Origin: a virus
Reading direction: 5' to 3' (one strand)
DNA: 24,280 bases
IMG/VR virus record: IMGVR_UViG_3300037537_000138
Coordinates: 1 to 24,280 of that record
The position numbers and the translations under genes are program-made. Under the pieces are notes generated by a model. It ran no database searches and was not told where the DNA came from. It was given only the letters and a program-made list of their open reading frames with translations. Positions 1 through 9,763 of this stretch are shown here, in pieces (the first letter of the stretch is position 1; the number at the start of each line of letters is the position of its first letter).

Positions 1-509
1 TCTCGTACAGCTTTAACATTTTGAATAGCATCATCAGCGAAATAAAAATCATTATAACCTTCAGATAGTCTTTCAGCAACCCAATCAGCTTTTGCTTCAG
101 CTGTACCATTTTCTAAACCAGTTATATTATTTAGTGATATATTTAATCCTAATCCTTTAGCAAATTTTTGTATAGCCACTGCTGATTCTTGTGGTCTAGC
201 TGTTACTATAAATATATCTTTACTACCAAATTTCTTTTGTCTTTTTAAAGCTAAATCAAACAAAGGACCTTTTCTACCTTTTTTTACTTGAGTAAATTCT
301 GAAAAATCAAATATCGCACCCATTCTTTCTAATTCACCAGATCGTTTAGCAAACTCAGCAGGTGTTAATCTACCTGTATCTGGTATTCCTCCCCATCCTA
401 CTACAGCGGGGTTAAATCCACCATCAGGTAATCTTCTAGGTATTTTATATGTAACTCTAGAATCAGATATAGCCACTGTATCATCAAAATCTAATATAGT
501 TATACCTTT
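1..509 (-). other. HAD-superfamily phosphatase-like domain within the giant protein
   Basis: All four HAD motifs are readable in frame. Motif I is ILDFDDT, with nucleophile D2128 and acid/base D2130. Motif II is FIVTARP, with T2224 after a hydrophobic strand. Motif III is Lys 2261 in EAKADW. Motif IV is FYFADDA, with the acidic pair D2280-D2281. About 90 residues separate motifs I and II, enough for a C1-type cap. HAD enzymes with DxD in motif I are usually phosphatases or phosphotransferases acting through an aspartyl-phosphate. Every catalytic position is kept, so I infer an active enzyme; the substrate is unknown. The domain may continue past the left edge. Confidence 0.85.
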
Positions 510-3500
510 GCTTGGTTCACCAACTGCTTTATTAATTTTATCAAAAATAACAGCTTTATCAAATAAATCCTCATATTTAGTTTCGTCAATTATCTGTTTA
601 GTTCTATATGTTAAAAATTTATCACCATTCCAATCGTATATATTATTTACATCTTTACTAGGTAGTGCGTTAATTCTATCAATATCAAGATCTGGATTTG
701 ATTTACCTAATGCGTTATCTAAAGGTTTAACTATATTATAAAATGTACTTAATTGTGTAAATCCAATTAGTTGTTTTCTCAATTCATTTTTAATATTTAT
801 TCTTTTCGAACTAAATATAATTTGAGCAAGTCTAGATGTCATTGCTACATTGGCTAATAAATGTTCACCATATACTTTAGTTTCTTTGTCATTTAGTTGA
901 GTTTTAGTTCTTTTTAAACCATCAAGTGTTAATAAATCCCATGTACTTAAACCTCTAATACCATTTACTAAATTAGTTGATGCTTGTAATAAATGAAGAA
1001 TAGTCATCTTCATTGTTGGACTTTTACTATTTCTAGCTATTTTTCTGAATTCTTGAACAATGTATGTAAGCGCTATTTGATTTGCATTATTTATTACTGC
1101 TATATCATCTTTGTATTTTTCTGCTTTTTTCAATTGATTATCAATACCACTTACGCTAAATATATCTTGTAGTATCGTATTCATTTTACCTGTTTTTGAA
1201 TTCAATAATGTTATATGTTGTAATATAGCTTGTACATGGTTTGGTATTTTGCTATCCTTATTTTCAAGTATTATTTGTTTTATTTTTTGATGGCTTTCGG
1301 TATATGATGCTGTAATGTAATTACCATCTTCATCTATTTGATATACAGTAAGATCTTTACCTTTTTTACCATGTTTCTCAAAATACTCATCTTGAGCTTT
1401 TTTAGTTGCTTTTTTATCAACTTTTCTTGTAGCAGGATCTAAATAATCTTGCTGATAACCTAATATCTGAACGTCTCTAAATTTATTACCTTTATTATAC
1501 ATAATATATAATATCGGTGCTAATGCTTTTGCTATTGCTTTATTATCAAAAGCAACGCGATCTCTTGCGGTAGTTGTTAATCCTTTATTTGTCTTTGTAC
1601 CTAAATTTGTTTGTTCTTTAAATTCAGATAATAATTGTTGATCAAAACCTAAACCTTCTTCTGCTAAAGCTCGTGTGGTTAATAATTGTATAAAGAATCG
1701 ATTTTGTTTTAACCCATGTTTGGAAACGTCTTTTGCAATAGCAGCAATCCACGTAGGATATTGTGCCATTTCTTCAGGATGACGCCATTCATTTTCTTCT
1801 GTAATGACAAGCTTTACATCACTATTATATTTTTCTTCTATTATATTAACAACTTCTAATACTTGACTAATAAATGTATCACCTGCAATTCCTTCAGGAA
1901 TTAAATCTATAATATCTATATCTATAGTCCTATTATTTTTTATGAATTGGCCTTGGTCAAGTTGTAGTTCTATTTCAGAAGTAAAATTCTCTTGTAATAA
2001 AACATCTTTTGATTCATTATTACGTTTAAAAGCATCTAGTATTGATCCTTTACCCATTCTAGCTTGTTCTCTAAATAAATCAAAACCTACTTTATAAGCA
2101 ATTTGTTGGGATATGCTTTCTTTTTTCATACCTAAAGCTTTACCATTTTTTATAAAAATGTTTTCCCAAGCTTTATCATCAATTTCAAAATCAGGTTTTT
2201 TACGTATTATTTGGTGTCTAGCAGTTCTACCATGAACAGCTGCTATTTCTTTATCTATTACAGCTCCTTTTTTACCCCAAACAGTATAATCAACCCAATT
2301 AGGTGTGAATCCAACTAATTTATTTTTACCAGTTTTGTCATCTATTTCAAATACTTTTACTCCACCAACTGATTTTTGAACAGATTCTGGTAAGAATCTA
2401 GATAAAAATGTATCTGTAGCGTTATCAAGAATTTGTGTTTTATAGGTTTTTAGAAACTTTGCATAACTCTTATCAGACATTCTACCCAAAGCTTCTCTTA
2501 CAACTAAATCAGCTTGACCCATAAGTCGTTTTTTCAACTGTCTTGCAAAAGGTAATATTTTTTGATTTTTACTAATAGCTTCATATATCGTTTTATTGAT
2601 CGTTGCTACTTCTCTAGCGGTAATATCTATTATACTCTGTATAACTTCGGGGGCAAATATATCACTAGTTATTTTACCTTTTTCATCAACATTAACATAT
2701 GAATTATCACTTGCACTTAGTTCATCAAGACTAAATGTACTATTATCATCAGCTATCATATTGCCAATCTTAGGATCGTTTATATCTACTTCAAACTTAG
2801 GTTTTATAGCAACACCTTTTTTCTTTCCTGTTCCAAATATAACATTTAAACCTTTAAATTTTTTTGATCCCATTAACCAACCAAAGAAACTCTTATTATA
2901 TTGATCAAAGTTTATAGCATGTGGTAATAATTCTATATACATAGATTGTTTAAAATCTCTAAAAGCATCACTATCTATTCCAGGTAATACCACTCCTTCT
3001 TTTTGTGTTGTCCTAATAAATTCTGTTCTAATAGCATTATCTAATAAACCTTCGTCAAAAGCTTTAGTAAAAGCAACTTCATTTTTAATGTCATCTACAC
3101 CTTGAGTTTCACCTGGAGTTTCTTCAAATATTTTATCTACGGCTTCTTTATTAATGGTTTTACTTAATTTTTCAAGTCCTTCTTCTTCTTCTTCTGTTGC
3201 TGTTTTTATACCTTGTTGATTGCTTATGCTTCTTTGAAAATCAGATATAAATTTAAATACAGATTGATCTGAATCTAATTCCATCATCCATGTTAAATCA
3301 CCCATTACATTATTTACAAGTCCTCTAACAAAATCCCCAATACTTTTATTTTCTACAACATCATTTATATCTATAAAACCTAAAGCAATAGCATTATTTA
3401 TTTGTGCTAATATTTCTTCATAATTAGTATCTTTACCTTTTTGACGGTAACCATATTGTTCAAATTTTAAAATTAATGCGTTTAATGTTTTTTTGTTTTT

Positions 3501-6500
3501 AACACCTTTTAATTTTTGTCTTAATGTTTTTATAGCATCTCTTACAGCTTGTTTACCTTTTTTATCTAACTCACCATTTTTATCAACTATATTTGCGGCT
3601 TTATTTCTTAAGTGAAATAATTCTTCTAATGGAGTAGCTGCAGCATATAGTGCAAGTTCTCCAAAAATTTTCGATTTATTAATTAGATCAACCATAATAT
3701 TCTTATTGTTAACTAATATATCATTTTTACCGTTAATATCAAAAATAGTACCGTTACCTCTAGGTTTCCATTGTTGCTTACCATCTTTATCTAATGTGGT
3801 TGGTGTAAACATTCTATTTTTAGCAATTATTATTTCTGCATCACTATAACCCGCTTCTTTTAATTGTTTTTCTAAATCTTCTACGCTTTCTATATTATAA
3901 TAATTTCCATCATGTGTTGCTAGTACAACATCTTCAAAAAATTGATTAAGTCCAGCATAATATAAAAGCTCTGGGGTTTTGTATTTTTTAATAGCATCTT
4001 CATCAATTACTTTACCAAACACTCCTTTTAACTCTTTTATTTCTTGCTCAACTTTTTTCTCTAATTCTTTAGCTCTAGTTTCTAATATTGCATCTTTTTC
4101 ATTTGTTATTTCATCATAACTTTCTCTTAGTTTTTTTAGTTTTTCTTCACCTGTAGTTTTAATATTACCACTGTTACCTAAAGCAAGGGATTGATCACCA
4201 ATATGTTTTAATTGCATGTTCATATCAGAAACTTGCATAATTTCCTCATACGTTAATCCATACAATTTATTAAGAGACTTTGCGTCATCAAGTGCTAATG
4301 CTTTAGTAATTTCTCTTCTTTCCTTAATAGCTTCTTTTCTAGCTTCACCAATTAAACTAGGCATTTCTAAATTTATTATATCTAACTTTCTAGCATTTTC
4401 TGAATTTGTTAGGAATTCTTTTCTTATTCTAAAATCATTAATAAGTGTATTTCTTATAGTTCCACCAATCTTTGGAGCACCTATACCAAGAATTGTTACA
4501 GATGTATTAGCGAAGAAATCTCTATCAATACCTGTTACCATACTCTTATTTCTATCTTTCAAAACTGTTATATCAAAGAAATTATGAGTTAACTCTGTAC
4601 CAAGTTCCTCAAGATTTTCTATAGCTAAACCTGTTGTAAACACAGGGAATGCTCCTTTTGCAGAATTAACAACAAGTCCCACGGTAAAATTTGGTAAATT
4701 TCTATATGCTGTTCCTTTTAACTCATTAACCCCAACTCTATACATCATATCACCAGTTTCTTGCACCCATCTTAATGATCCAAATCTTTCAAATACAGCA
4801 GCAGAACCACCATAAGCATATGATGTAAATGCTTTTTGTGCAAAAGTATAATTACGCATTCTTTCTAAATCTATTATTTCTTCATTTATAATCCTTCTTT
4901 CTAAATCAGGTGTTAAAGGATCATCTCTTTTAGCATATTTAATATCTAAAGCTTCTAATGAAAACGCTTGATTTAACTCTAAATCTATAGCTTTACCACC
5001 AGTTTCTGCACCAAAAAACATTCCTACGGTTGTATTCATTGTATTTCTCTTTGTAATAGCAGCTTGTCGTAAAAGTTTTTTCTTAGCATTCTTTGTAATA
5101 CCTTTTTTAGCAGCAAGTTTAACAAGTTGAGCAGCCCTCATACCACCTACACCTGGAATAACACCTGTTACAATAGACGGCATATTGTTTGCTATAGCTT
5201 CTCCGAACCAATTCCAAAAACCTATTTTACCACCCTCATTTTCAAACATGTCTATATCGGCAAGTTTCAAATCCACAGGAATTTCATCCTCTCTAACTTG
5301 ATCTAATCTTTTATTATAATTTACTGAATATTCCCATATATCTTTACTAGCTGCATCTAAAATAATTTTACCACCATCACCCATCATAGCTAATTGAATA
5401 CCTCTTGGACTTAATCTCATTGCTGTATCTGCTATTAAAGCGCTACCACCTAATAATAATTCCCCAACAAAGAATTTTTCTAAAGAATGACCAGCTCTTT
5501 TACTCCAACTGTAATCTTTTCTTATAGCATCTTGTAGTATTTTTGCATCAGTAATTTCTCCTTTTTTATTATTAAATTGTTCTGCAAAAACATTATAATG
5601 TTGTTGATTTAATATAAAAGCTTCGTATAGTTCATGTATACCAGAATCTTGTATTTCATTAACTATATTAATTTGTTCGTTAACTAATTTATTATATTTT
5701 ATATTTTGTTCTTCAGTTGTTATATCACCTATAGCTTCAGCTTTTTTATTAATTTCTTCAAGACGCTTTTTATAGTCAAGTATACCTTTATCTTGTAGAT
5801 CTTGCCATTGGTTTAAAATAAGTTCATTTTGTGATTTTAACCAGCCGCGTGGGCTGTCTGGGGAGTCGCTGATAAACTTCTTTGCGTCTTCAGCGGTTGC
5901 AAATCCTATGTTATCAAACATATTCATTTGCTTTTGAATTTTCTCTGGAACATCTCTAAGATAGAGTTCCGCTTTTTTTCTAGCTAATATATTTTTATTA
6001 TCCTTTTCAATGTATGCTAATCTATTTTGGTCATATTCTGTTACTGGATCTATAATACCACCTTTTTTATAATTTGAATATTCTTGGTATTTTTCATCAT
6101 CATTAAAATAATTTTCTATAAAATTATCATATTCTTTATCTGAACCAAATTTATTAAATAAATTATCTCTTAAATCTTGAGTTTTTCTTTTAGCAATAGT
6201 AGTCGGCAATATTCCAGGAGTTGGTTTTTTAAGTTTTTCTTCTTTTAAAATTCGATTATATTCCTTCGTAATATATGCTCGTCTTTCACTTAGTAATTTA
6301 TTATCTTTGAGTTTATTTAATTTTGTATCTCTTGGTAACCATCCAACCTTAGCATCAAACATAAAATATCTATTAGCATCTGATTTGTCTAATTTTGTTT
6401 GTTCATCTTCACTTATTGCAAATGTAAATTCTTGTAACTTTAATTCTTCTGACTTAGCATCTTCATTTAACTGTTCTTGAATTTTAGTTATATACTCTCT

Positions 6501-6872
6501 TTTATGTTTTATTATATCACTAATGGTGATAGTTGATAAACCATATTTTTCTTTTCTCCATTTATTAAATTGTTGACGCTCATGTGCATATAAACTTTCT
6601 CTAAAATACTTAGTAACTTCATCATCACTTAATGCTTCTCCGTTTTCACCTTCTTTAGCGCCATGAACTTCATCATCAAACGTAATATCAGCCTTAGATA
6701 CAAGTGGATTTACCTCTTGTTCTACTTCTTCTTCTTCTACATTTACAGTTTCTTCTTGATTAGTCGTATCAGGATTTTCAACATCCCATGTTGCCATGAA
6801 TTCTAGTATCTCTTCTTCACTAAAACCTTGCTCGACTAAACTTTGAAGATATTTCAATCTTGCTTCGTTCAT
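1..6872 (-). CDS. Giant virion/ejection-type protein with C-terminal HAD phosphatase-like domain (3' end beyond window)
   Basis: The frame is open from an ATG at 6872-6870 to the left edge, giving 2290 residues with no stop; the C-terminus is outside the window. The N-terminus is acidic (Glu runs near residues 35-50) and mostly helical and Lys/Glu-rich. Hydrophobic, Gly/Ala-rich stretches lie near residues 467-482, 558-585 and 730-752, the last followed by ENLEELGTEL. A second Glu-rich patch lies near 1226-1232. At 1083-1087 the sequence EELFH looks like an HExxH zincin motif that lost its first His. Residues about 2122-2290 form a HAD-like domain, listed separately. The gene is last in a series resembling T7 genes 13-14-15-16, so I infer a large internal virion protein released with the DNA. 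I saw no lytic transglycosylase or RNA polymerase signature. The leader is AT-rich without Shine-Dalgarno; the previous gene ends 13 bases upstream. Confidence 0.85.
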   Translation of the reverse strand, partial: MNEARLKYLQSLVEQGFSEEEILEFMATWDVENPDTTNQEETVNVEEEEVEQEVNPLVSKADITFDDEVHGAKEGENGEALSDDEVTKYFRESLYAHERQQFNKWRKEKYGLSTITISDIIKHKREYITKIQEQLNEDAKSEELKLQEFTFAISEDEQTKLDKSDANRYFMFDAKVGWLPRDTKLNKLKDNKLLSERRAYITKEYNRILKEEKLKKPTPGILPTTIAKRKTQDLRDNLFNKFGSDKEYDNFIENYFNDDEKYQEYSNYKKGGIIDPVTEYDQNRLAYIEKDNKNILARKKAELYLRDVPEKIQKQMNMFDNIGFATAEDAKKFISDSPDSPRGWLKSQNELILNQWQDLQDKGILDYKKRLEEINKKAEAIGDITTEEQNIKYNKLVNEQINIVNEIQDSGIHELYEAFILNQQHYNVFAEQFNNKKGEITDAKILQDAIRKDYSWSKRAGHSLEKFFVGELLLGGSALIADTAMRLSPRGIQLAMMGDGGKIILDAASKDIWEYSVNYNKRLDQVREDEIPVDLKLADIDMFENEGGKIGFWNWFGEAIANNMPSIVTGVIPGVGGMRAAQLVKLAAKKGITKNAKKKLLRQAAITKRNTMNTTVGMFFGAETGGKAIDLELNQAFSLEALDIKYAKRDDPLTPDLERRIINEEIIDLERMRNYTFAQKAFTSYAYGGSAAVFERFGSLRWVQETGDMMYRVGVNELKGTAYRNLPNFTVGLVVNSAKGAFPVFTTGLAIENLEELGTELTHNFFDITVLKDRNKSMVTGIDRDFFANTSVTILGIGAPKIGGTIRNTLINDFRIRKEFLTNSENARKLDIINLEMPSLIGEARKEAIKERREITKALALDDAKSLNKLYGLTYEEIMQVSDMNMQLKHIGDQSLALGNSGNIKTTGEEKLKKLRESYDEITNEKDAILETRAKELEKKVEQEIKELKGVFGKVIDEDAIKKYKTPELLYYAGLNQFFEDVVLATHDGNYYNIESVEDLEKQLKEAGYSDAEIIIAKNRMFTPTTLDKDGKQQWKPRGNGTIFDINGKNDILVNNKNIMVDLINKSKIFGELALYAAATPLEELFHLRNKAANIVDKNGELDKKGKQAVRDAIKTLRQKLKGVKNKKTLNALILKFEQYGYRQKGKDTNYEEILAQINNAIALGFIDINDVVENKSIGDFVRGLVNNVMGDLTWMMELDSDQSVFKFISDFQRSISNQQGIKTATEEEEEGLEKLSKTINKEAVDKIFEETPGETQGVDDIKNEVAFTKAFDEGLLDNAIRTEFIRTTQKEGVVLPGIDSDAFRDFKQSMYIELLPHAINFDQYNKSFFGWLMGSKKFKGLNVIFGTGKKKGVAIKPKFEVDINDPKIGNMIADDNSTFSLDELSASDNSYVNVDEKGKITSDIFAPEVIQSIIDITAREVATINKTIYEAISKNQKILPFARQLKKRLMGQADLVVREALGRMSDKSYAKFLKTYKTQILDNATDTFLSRFLPESVQKSVGGVKVFEIDDKTGKNKLVGFTPNWVDYTVWGKKGAVIDKEIAAVHGRTARHQIIRKKPDFEIDDKAWENIFIKNGKALGMKKESISQQIAYKVGFDLFREQARMGKGSILDAFKRNNESKDVLLQENFTSEIELQLDQGQFIKNNRTIDIDIIDLIPEGIAGDTFISQVLEVVNIIEEKYNSDVKLVITEENEWRHPEEMAQYPTWIAAIAKDVSKHGLKQNRFFIQLLTTRALAEEGLGFDQQLLSEFKEQTNLGTKTNKGLTTTARDRVAFDNKAIAKALAPILYIMYNKGNKFRDVQILGYQQDYLDPATRKVDKKATKKAQDEYFEKHGKKGKDLTVYQIDEDGNYITASYTESHQKIKQIILENKDSKIPNHVQAILQHITLLNSKTGKMNTILQDIFSVSGIDNQLKKAEKYKDDIAVINNANQIALTYIVQEFRKIARNSKSPTMKMTILHLLQASTNLVNGIRGLSTWDLLTLDGLKRTKTQLNDKETKVYGEHLLANVAMTSRLAQIIFSSKRINIKNELRKQLIGFTQLSTFYNIVKPLDNALGKSNPDLDIDRINALPSKDVNNIYDWNGDKFLTYRTKQIIDETKYEDLFDKAVIFDKINKAVGEPSKGITILDFDDTVAISDSRVTYKIPRRLPDGGFNPAVVGWGGIPDTGRLTPAEFAKRSGELERMGAIFDFSEFTQVKKGRKGPLFDLALKRQKKFGSKDIFIVTARPQESAVAIQKFAKGLGLNISLNNITGLENGTAEAKADWVAERLSEGYNDFYFADDAIQNVKAVR

Positions 6873-6885
6873 AGGTTAAAATTAA

Positions 6886-8883
6886 TTATTTTTTCTTTTT
6901 TGCTGCTAAATCCTTATATCTTTTATTTAGCACAAGTAGTTTAGTTAAGTAAGCGCTTTCTTTCGCTGTAAGTACTTTACTTTTTGATATATTCTCTAAT
7001 CTATTCTTAACTTGCTCTGTATAATAAGGACTAGAATTTATAATATTCTGCCAGCTTTCATGGTTAGTACCTACATCTTCACCTTTAACCTTTTTATGCA
7101 TATCATTCGCAATAATACTTTCTATATTACCATCATTTAATATGAAATTAGTTCTAGCTATTGACCATCCACCACCTTCATCTAAGTAATCATCTTTTCT
7201 AGCATCAGATTGAATACCTAAAGCATCATATAGTTCTTTTACATCATTAGGTTTTGTTAAATCAAAAGTTGGCATATCAAAAGCTTCATCTTGATCAGCT
7301 AACGTAGCTTGTCTCTTTTTACCTGTTGCTTTACCATCCTTATCAAGAATATCAACCATAACAGGTACTTGTGTTATAGTACCGTCACTATCTGTAACTT
7401 CTTCATAGATTTTACCACCTTTTATAATACCAGTTCCTCTATAACTTAATGTTAATAAAACCTCTCCATTGTCACCTTGCTTAATATTATATTGTTCTAT
7501 AAACTTAATACCATCACTAGTTTGAATCCTTTTACCAACTAAACCACCTTCGTTACTAGTTACACCTATTATTTCACCAGTTTTAGTATCAGTTGCGCTT
7601 AATTGAGCAATTGTAGGAATACCACCAAACTGTTCACTTACTTGACTAATAACAGTCTTAGGATACTTACTTGGAGGATCTTCTTTGGTCTCTTTTATTG
7701 GTTCTTTTACCTCTTGTTGTCTAGGTGTCATTGCTCCATTACTAATAACTTGGGTAAGATAATCTTCAACCATTTTAGCGTGTATTGTTGGATCATATTT
7801 TACTTTATATCTACCACTTGTTTTACTATTTTCCCAATCAAAAGTTCCATCTTCATTAATCTTTGCTAATTTGCCATCTTTACCCACTGGTAACATATTA
7901 GAATATATCCAAGCCCCACCGAATTGACCTATAATACCTTGAGCTTTTTTTCTAGCTCCTTCTGCTTTAAATATATCTTGCTGTGGTATAGATATACCTT
8001 CAGGATGTCCTTCTCTATTTTTCCATGCTTTTATTTCAGCTGTTAATTCTTTACTAGAAGCCGTAATATCTGTAGTAATTGTATCTTTCTTATCTACATT
8101 ATCTTTAAACATACCAGAAGCAGCATGTAATTGACCTAAAGTAACATAGTGTTTTTTATTGTCTTGATCTCTATACCATATTCTTGGCACCTCAGTTTGA
8201 TTTTTATAAGATCTTTTAGCTTGACGTTTTGCTTTACCACCTTTCTTACCCATGATCTCATCCCATGTTTCATTATAACCACCTTCAAAATCAAAACCCC
8301 ATGGTAAATCACCTATTGGTTTTCCATCATCATCAAGTTCTATTTCTATACCTAAAGATGATAAAAACGCAGCAACATCGCTATTGTCAATTAATGCGTT
8401 ATAATCTATATTATCTTCATTTAATGTTTGTTCAGTACCAAATTCTGTAATTAGTTTTTTAATTTGTTGTTTATATGCACCAAGTGATTCTATTTGTTTA
8501 TTTAATTTCTTTTTTTCGTGTCGTGTCATATCAACGTAATCTTTCGGTTGACCTGCTCTCTCATGTTTTGTTACTCCATCCTCCATAAACTCAGGGTACG
8601 TAGCACGCGCTTCACTAATTGTTGTAGGTATAACTTCATTTTGACCTTTTGCTACATTATTAAAGTATTCATCCATGAATTTCACTTTCAAACTTTTTTC
8701 CGCTTCAATCATTTTAGCCATTCGGCCAATAGGTATTGAAGCATCTCTCCAAGATTTTTGTATAGCGTTACTTATATGTGCCCAATTAGGTTCTGTTGGA
8801 ACGTCACCTCTTCTATAAGGTCCCATGGGCATATCTGGTGATGGTCTAACATGTGGTCTCCATTGTTCTACTTGTATAGCCAT
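6886..8883 (-). CDS. Probable internal virion protein, 665 aa (position of T7 gp15)
   Basis: I do not recognise a named family. The protein is hydrophilic, with a Pro/Arg-rich start, charged helical segments (about residues 60-150, Lys/Glu/Gln-rich), an acidic patch around 165-190 and a basic Lys-rich end (AAKKKK). It has no signal peptide or membrane segment. It lies between an Ala-rich S74-carrying protein (2 bases upstream) and the giant ejection-type protein (13 bases downstream). T7 gene 15 (internal core protein, about 750 aa) holds the equivalent place before gene 16. A role in the internal core or DNA-ejection channel is inferred from order and size only; a tail-associated protein is the alternative. 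The start ATG follows an A/T-only leader. Confidence 0.55.
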   Translation of the reverse strand: MAIQVEQWRPHVRPSPDMPMGPYRRGDVPTEPNWAHISNAIQKSWRDASIPIGRMAKMIEAEKSLKVKFMDEYFNNVAKGQNEVIPTTISEARATYPEFMEDGVTKHERAGQPKDYVDMTRHEKKKLNKQIESLGAYKQQIKKLITEFGTEQTLNEDNIDYNALIDNSDVAAFLSSLGIEIELDDDGKPIGDLPWGFDFEGGYNETWDEIMGKKGGKAKRQAKRSYKNQTEVPRIWYRDQDNKKHYVTLGQLHAASGMFKDNVDKKDTITTDITASSKELTAEIKAWKNREGHPEGISIPQQDIFKAEGARKKAQGIIGQFGGAWIYSNMLPVGKDGKLAKINEDGTFDWENSKTSGRYKVKYDPTIHAKMVEDYLTQVISNGAMTPRQQEVKEPIKETKEDPPSKYPKTVISQVSEQFGGIPTIAQLSATDTKTGEIIGVTSNEGGLVGKRIQTSDGIKFIEQYNIKQGDNGEVLLTLSYRGTGIIKGGKIYEEVTDSDGTITQVPVMVDILDKDGKATGKKRQATLADQDEAFDMPTFDLTKPNDVKELYDALGIQSDARKDDYLDEGGGWSIARTNFILNDGNIESIIANDMHKKVKGEDVGTNHESWQNIINSSPYYTEQVKNRLENISKSKVLTAKESAYLTKLLVLNKRYKDLAAKKKK

Positions 8884-8885
8884 AA

Positions 8886-9758
8886 TTATATTCTTTTAAA
8901 TTCTACGTCTAATTCTGAATAATTTACTATATCATAACCATTAATACGTATAATGGCATGTTGCGGTATTTCATCAGACATAACGCCTTGGAATATTCCT
9001 TTACCAAATATTTTATTAATATATTTAAACGCATATATTTTTAATCCACTTGGTGAATATCCTATTAGTTTTATATTTTTCTTTAATCTTCGATCACTTG
9101 CACCATAAGTTTGAGCCGCAGATCCAATTGCTTGTGGTATTGCTTGTCCCCAAATTTGTAAAGACTGTCCATGTAGTTGGTTTGCTGCTGACCTATGTCC
9201 AACTTCTAATCCTGCTAATCTATCTAACTGTTGCATTTCTCGTTTTTCTCGAGTATTAAATGTCCAAGCTCTACCTTCTGTTGTCATTGCTTGCATTCTT
9301 CTAGATTCACCTATTCTTAATCCCATAGCATCTTGTTCTCCTTGCGCTTTTAATTGTGCATTCTTAGCTTCTTGTTGTTCTATACCAGCAGAAATACCTC
9401 TTTTAGCACCTAATACACCTTGAGCTAAAGCTGTAGCTCCACCACCACCCATACCAAACGCTTTCATTTGATCTAATGTATTAGCTAATGATATATCAAC
9501 TTGTTCCGCCTCAAATTGAGCTGCTTCTGTAGCAACTTGTAAACTAGCGAATGGATTAGAGACCATTGATCCCAAACTTGCCATTTGATCGTAAGGATTA
9601 ATTACTTCTTGTCTAGTTTCTTCGGCTATTGCTAGTCTTGCAGCAGCGTCATCCGCTTGCTCATCTCGTTTTTTTGCTCGTTTTTTTGCTTGTACCGCAG
9701 TGACGATAGAACTCGCAAGAGATGCTACCCCAACTGCTATTGCTGTGTATAATGCCAT
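8886..9758 (-). CDS. Ala-rich internal virion-type protein with C-terminal S74 chaperone/autoprotease domain, 290 aa
   Basis: Residues 1-22 form a hydrophobic Ala/Val/Ser segment, followed by a basic patch (KKRAKKR) and a long Ala/Gln/Glu-rich helical region to about 215 with a Gly run (GMGGGG). This composition and position resemble T7 gp14, the small internal protein that inserts in the outer membrane. The last 70 residues start SDRRLKKNIKLIG and contain GKGIFQGVMSDE and GYDIVNYSELDVEFKRI, a short form of the intramolecular chaperone of endosialidase (peptidase S74). In that family a Ser-Lys pair five residues apart cuts just before the Ser. Here S221 and K226 match, so cleavage between A220 and S221 is predicted. 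The domain identity is well supported; the gp14-like role is inferred. Confidence 0.8.
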   Translation of the reverse strand: MALYTAIAVGVASLASSIVTAVQAKKRAKKRDEQADDAAARLAIAEETRQEVINPYDQMASLGSMVSNPFASLQVATEAAQFEAEQVDISLANTLDQMKAFGMGGGGATALAQGVLGAKRGISAGIEQQEAKNAQLKAQGEQDAMGLRIGESRRMQAMTTEGRAWTFNTREKREMQQLDRLAGLEVGHRSAANQLHGQSLQIWGQAIPQAIGSAAQTYGASDRRLKKNIKLIGYSPSGLKIYAFKYINKIFGKGIFQGVMSDEIPQHAIIRINGYDIVNYSELDVEFKRI

Positions 9759-9763
9759 AATTT

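Noticed and set aside
1890-1935. DIDIID in the giant protein as a possible RNA polymerase DxDxD metal site
   Set aside because: The spacing is D-x-D-x-x-D, not DxDxD, no other polymerase motifs are nearby, and the context is not Gly-rich as in known active sites.
1-6872. N4-type virion RNA polymerase as identity of the giant protein
   Set aside because: I could not find single-subunit polymerase motifs in the translation; large size and virion position alone are not enough.
6000-6872. Lytic transglycosylase domain at the N-terminus, as in T7 gp16
   Set aside because: The first 300 residues are charged coiled-coil-like sequence without the catalytic Glu-Ser context or GLxQ-type motifs.
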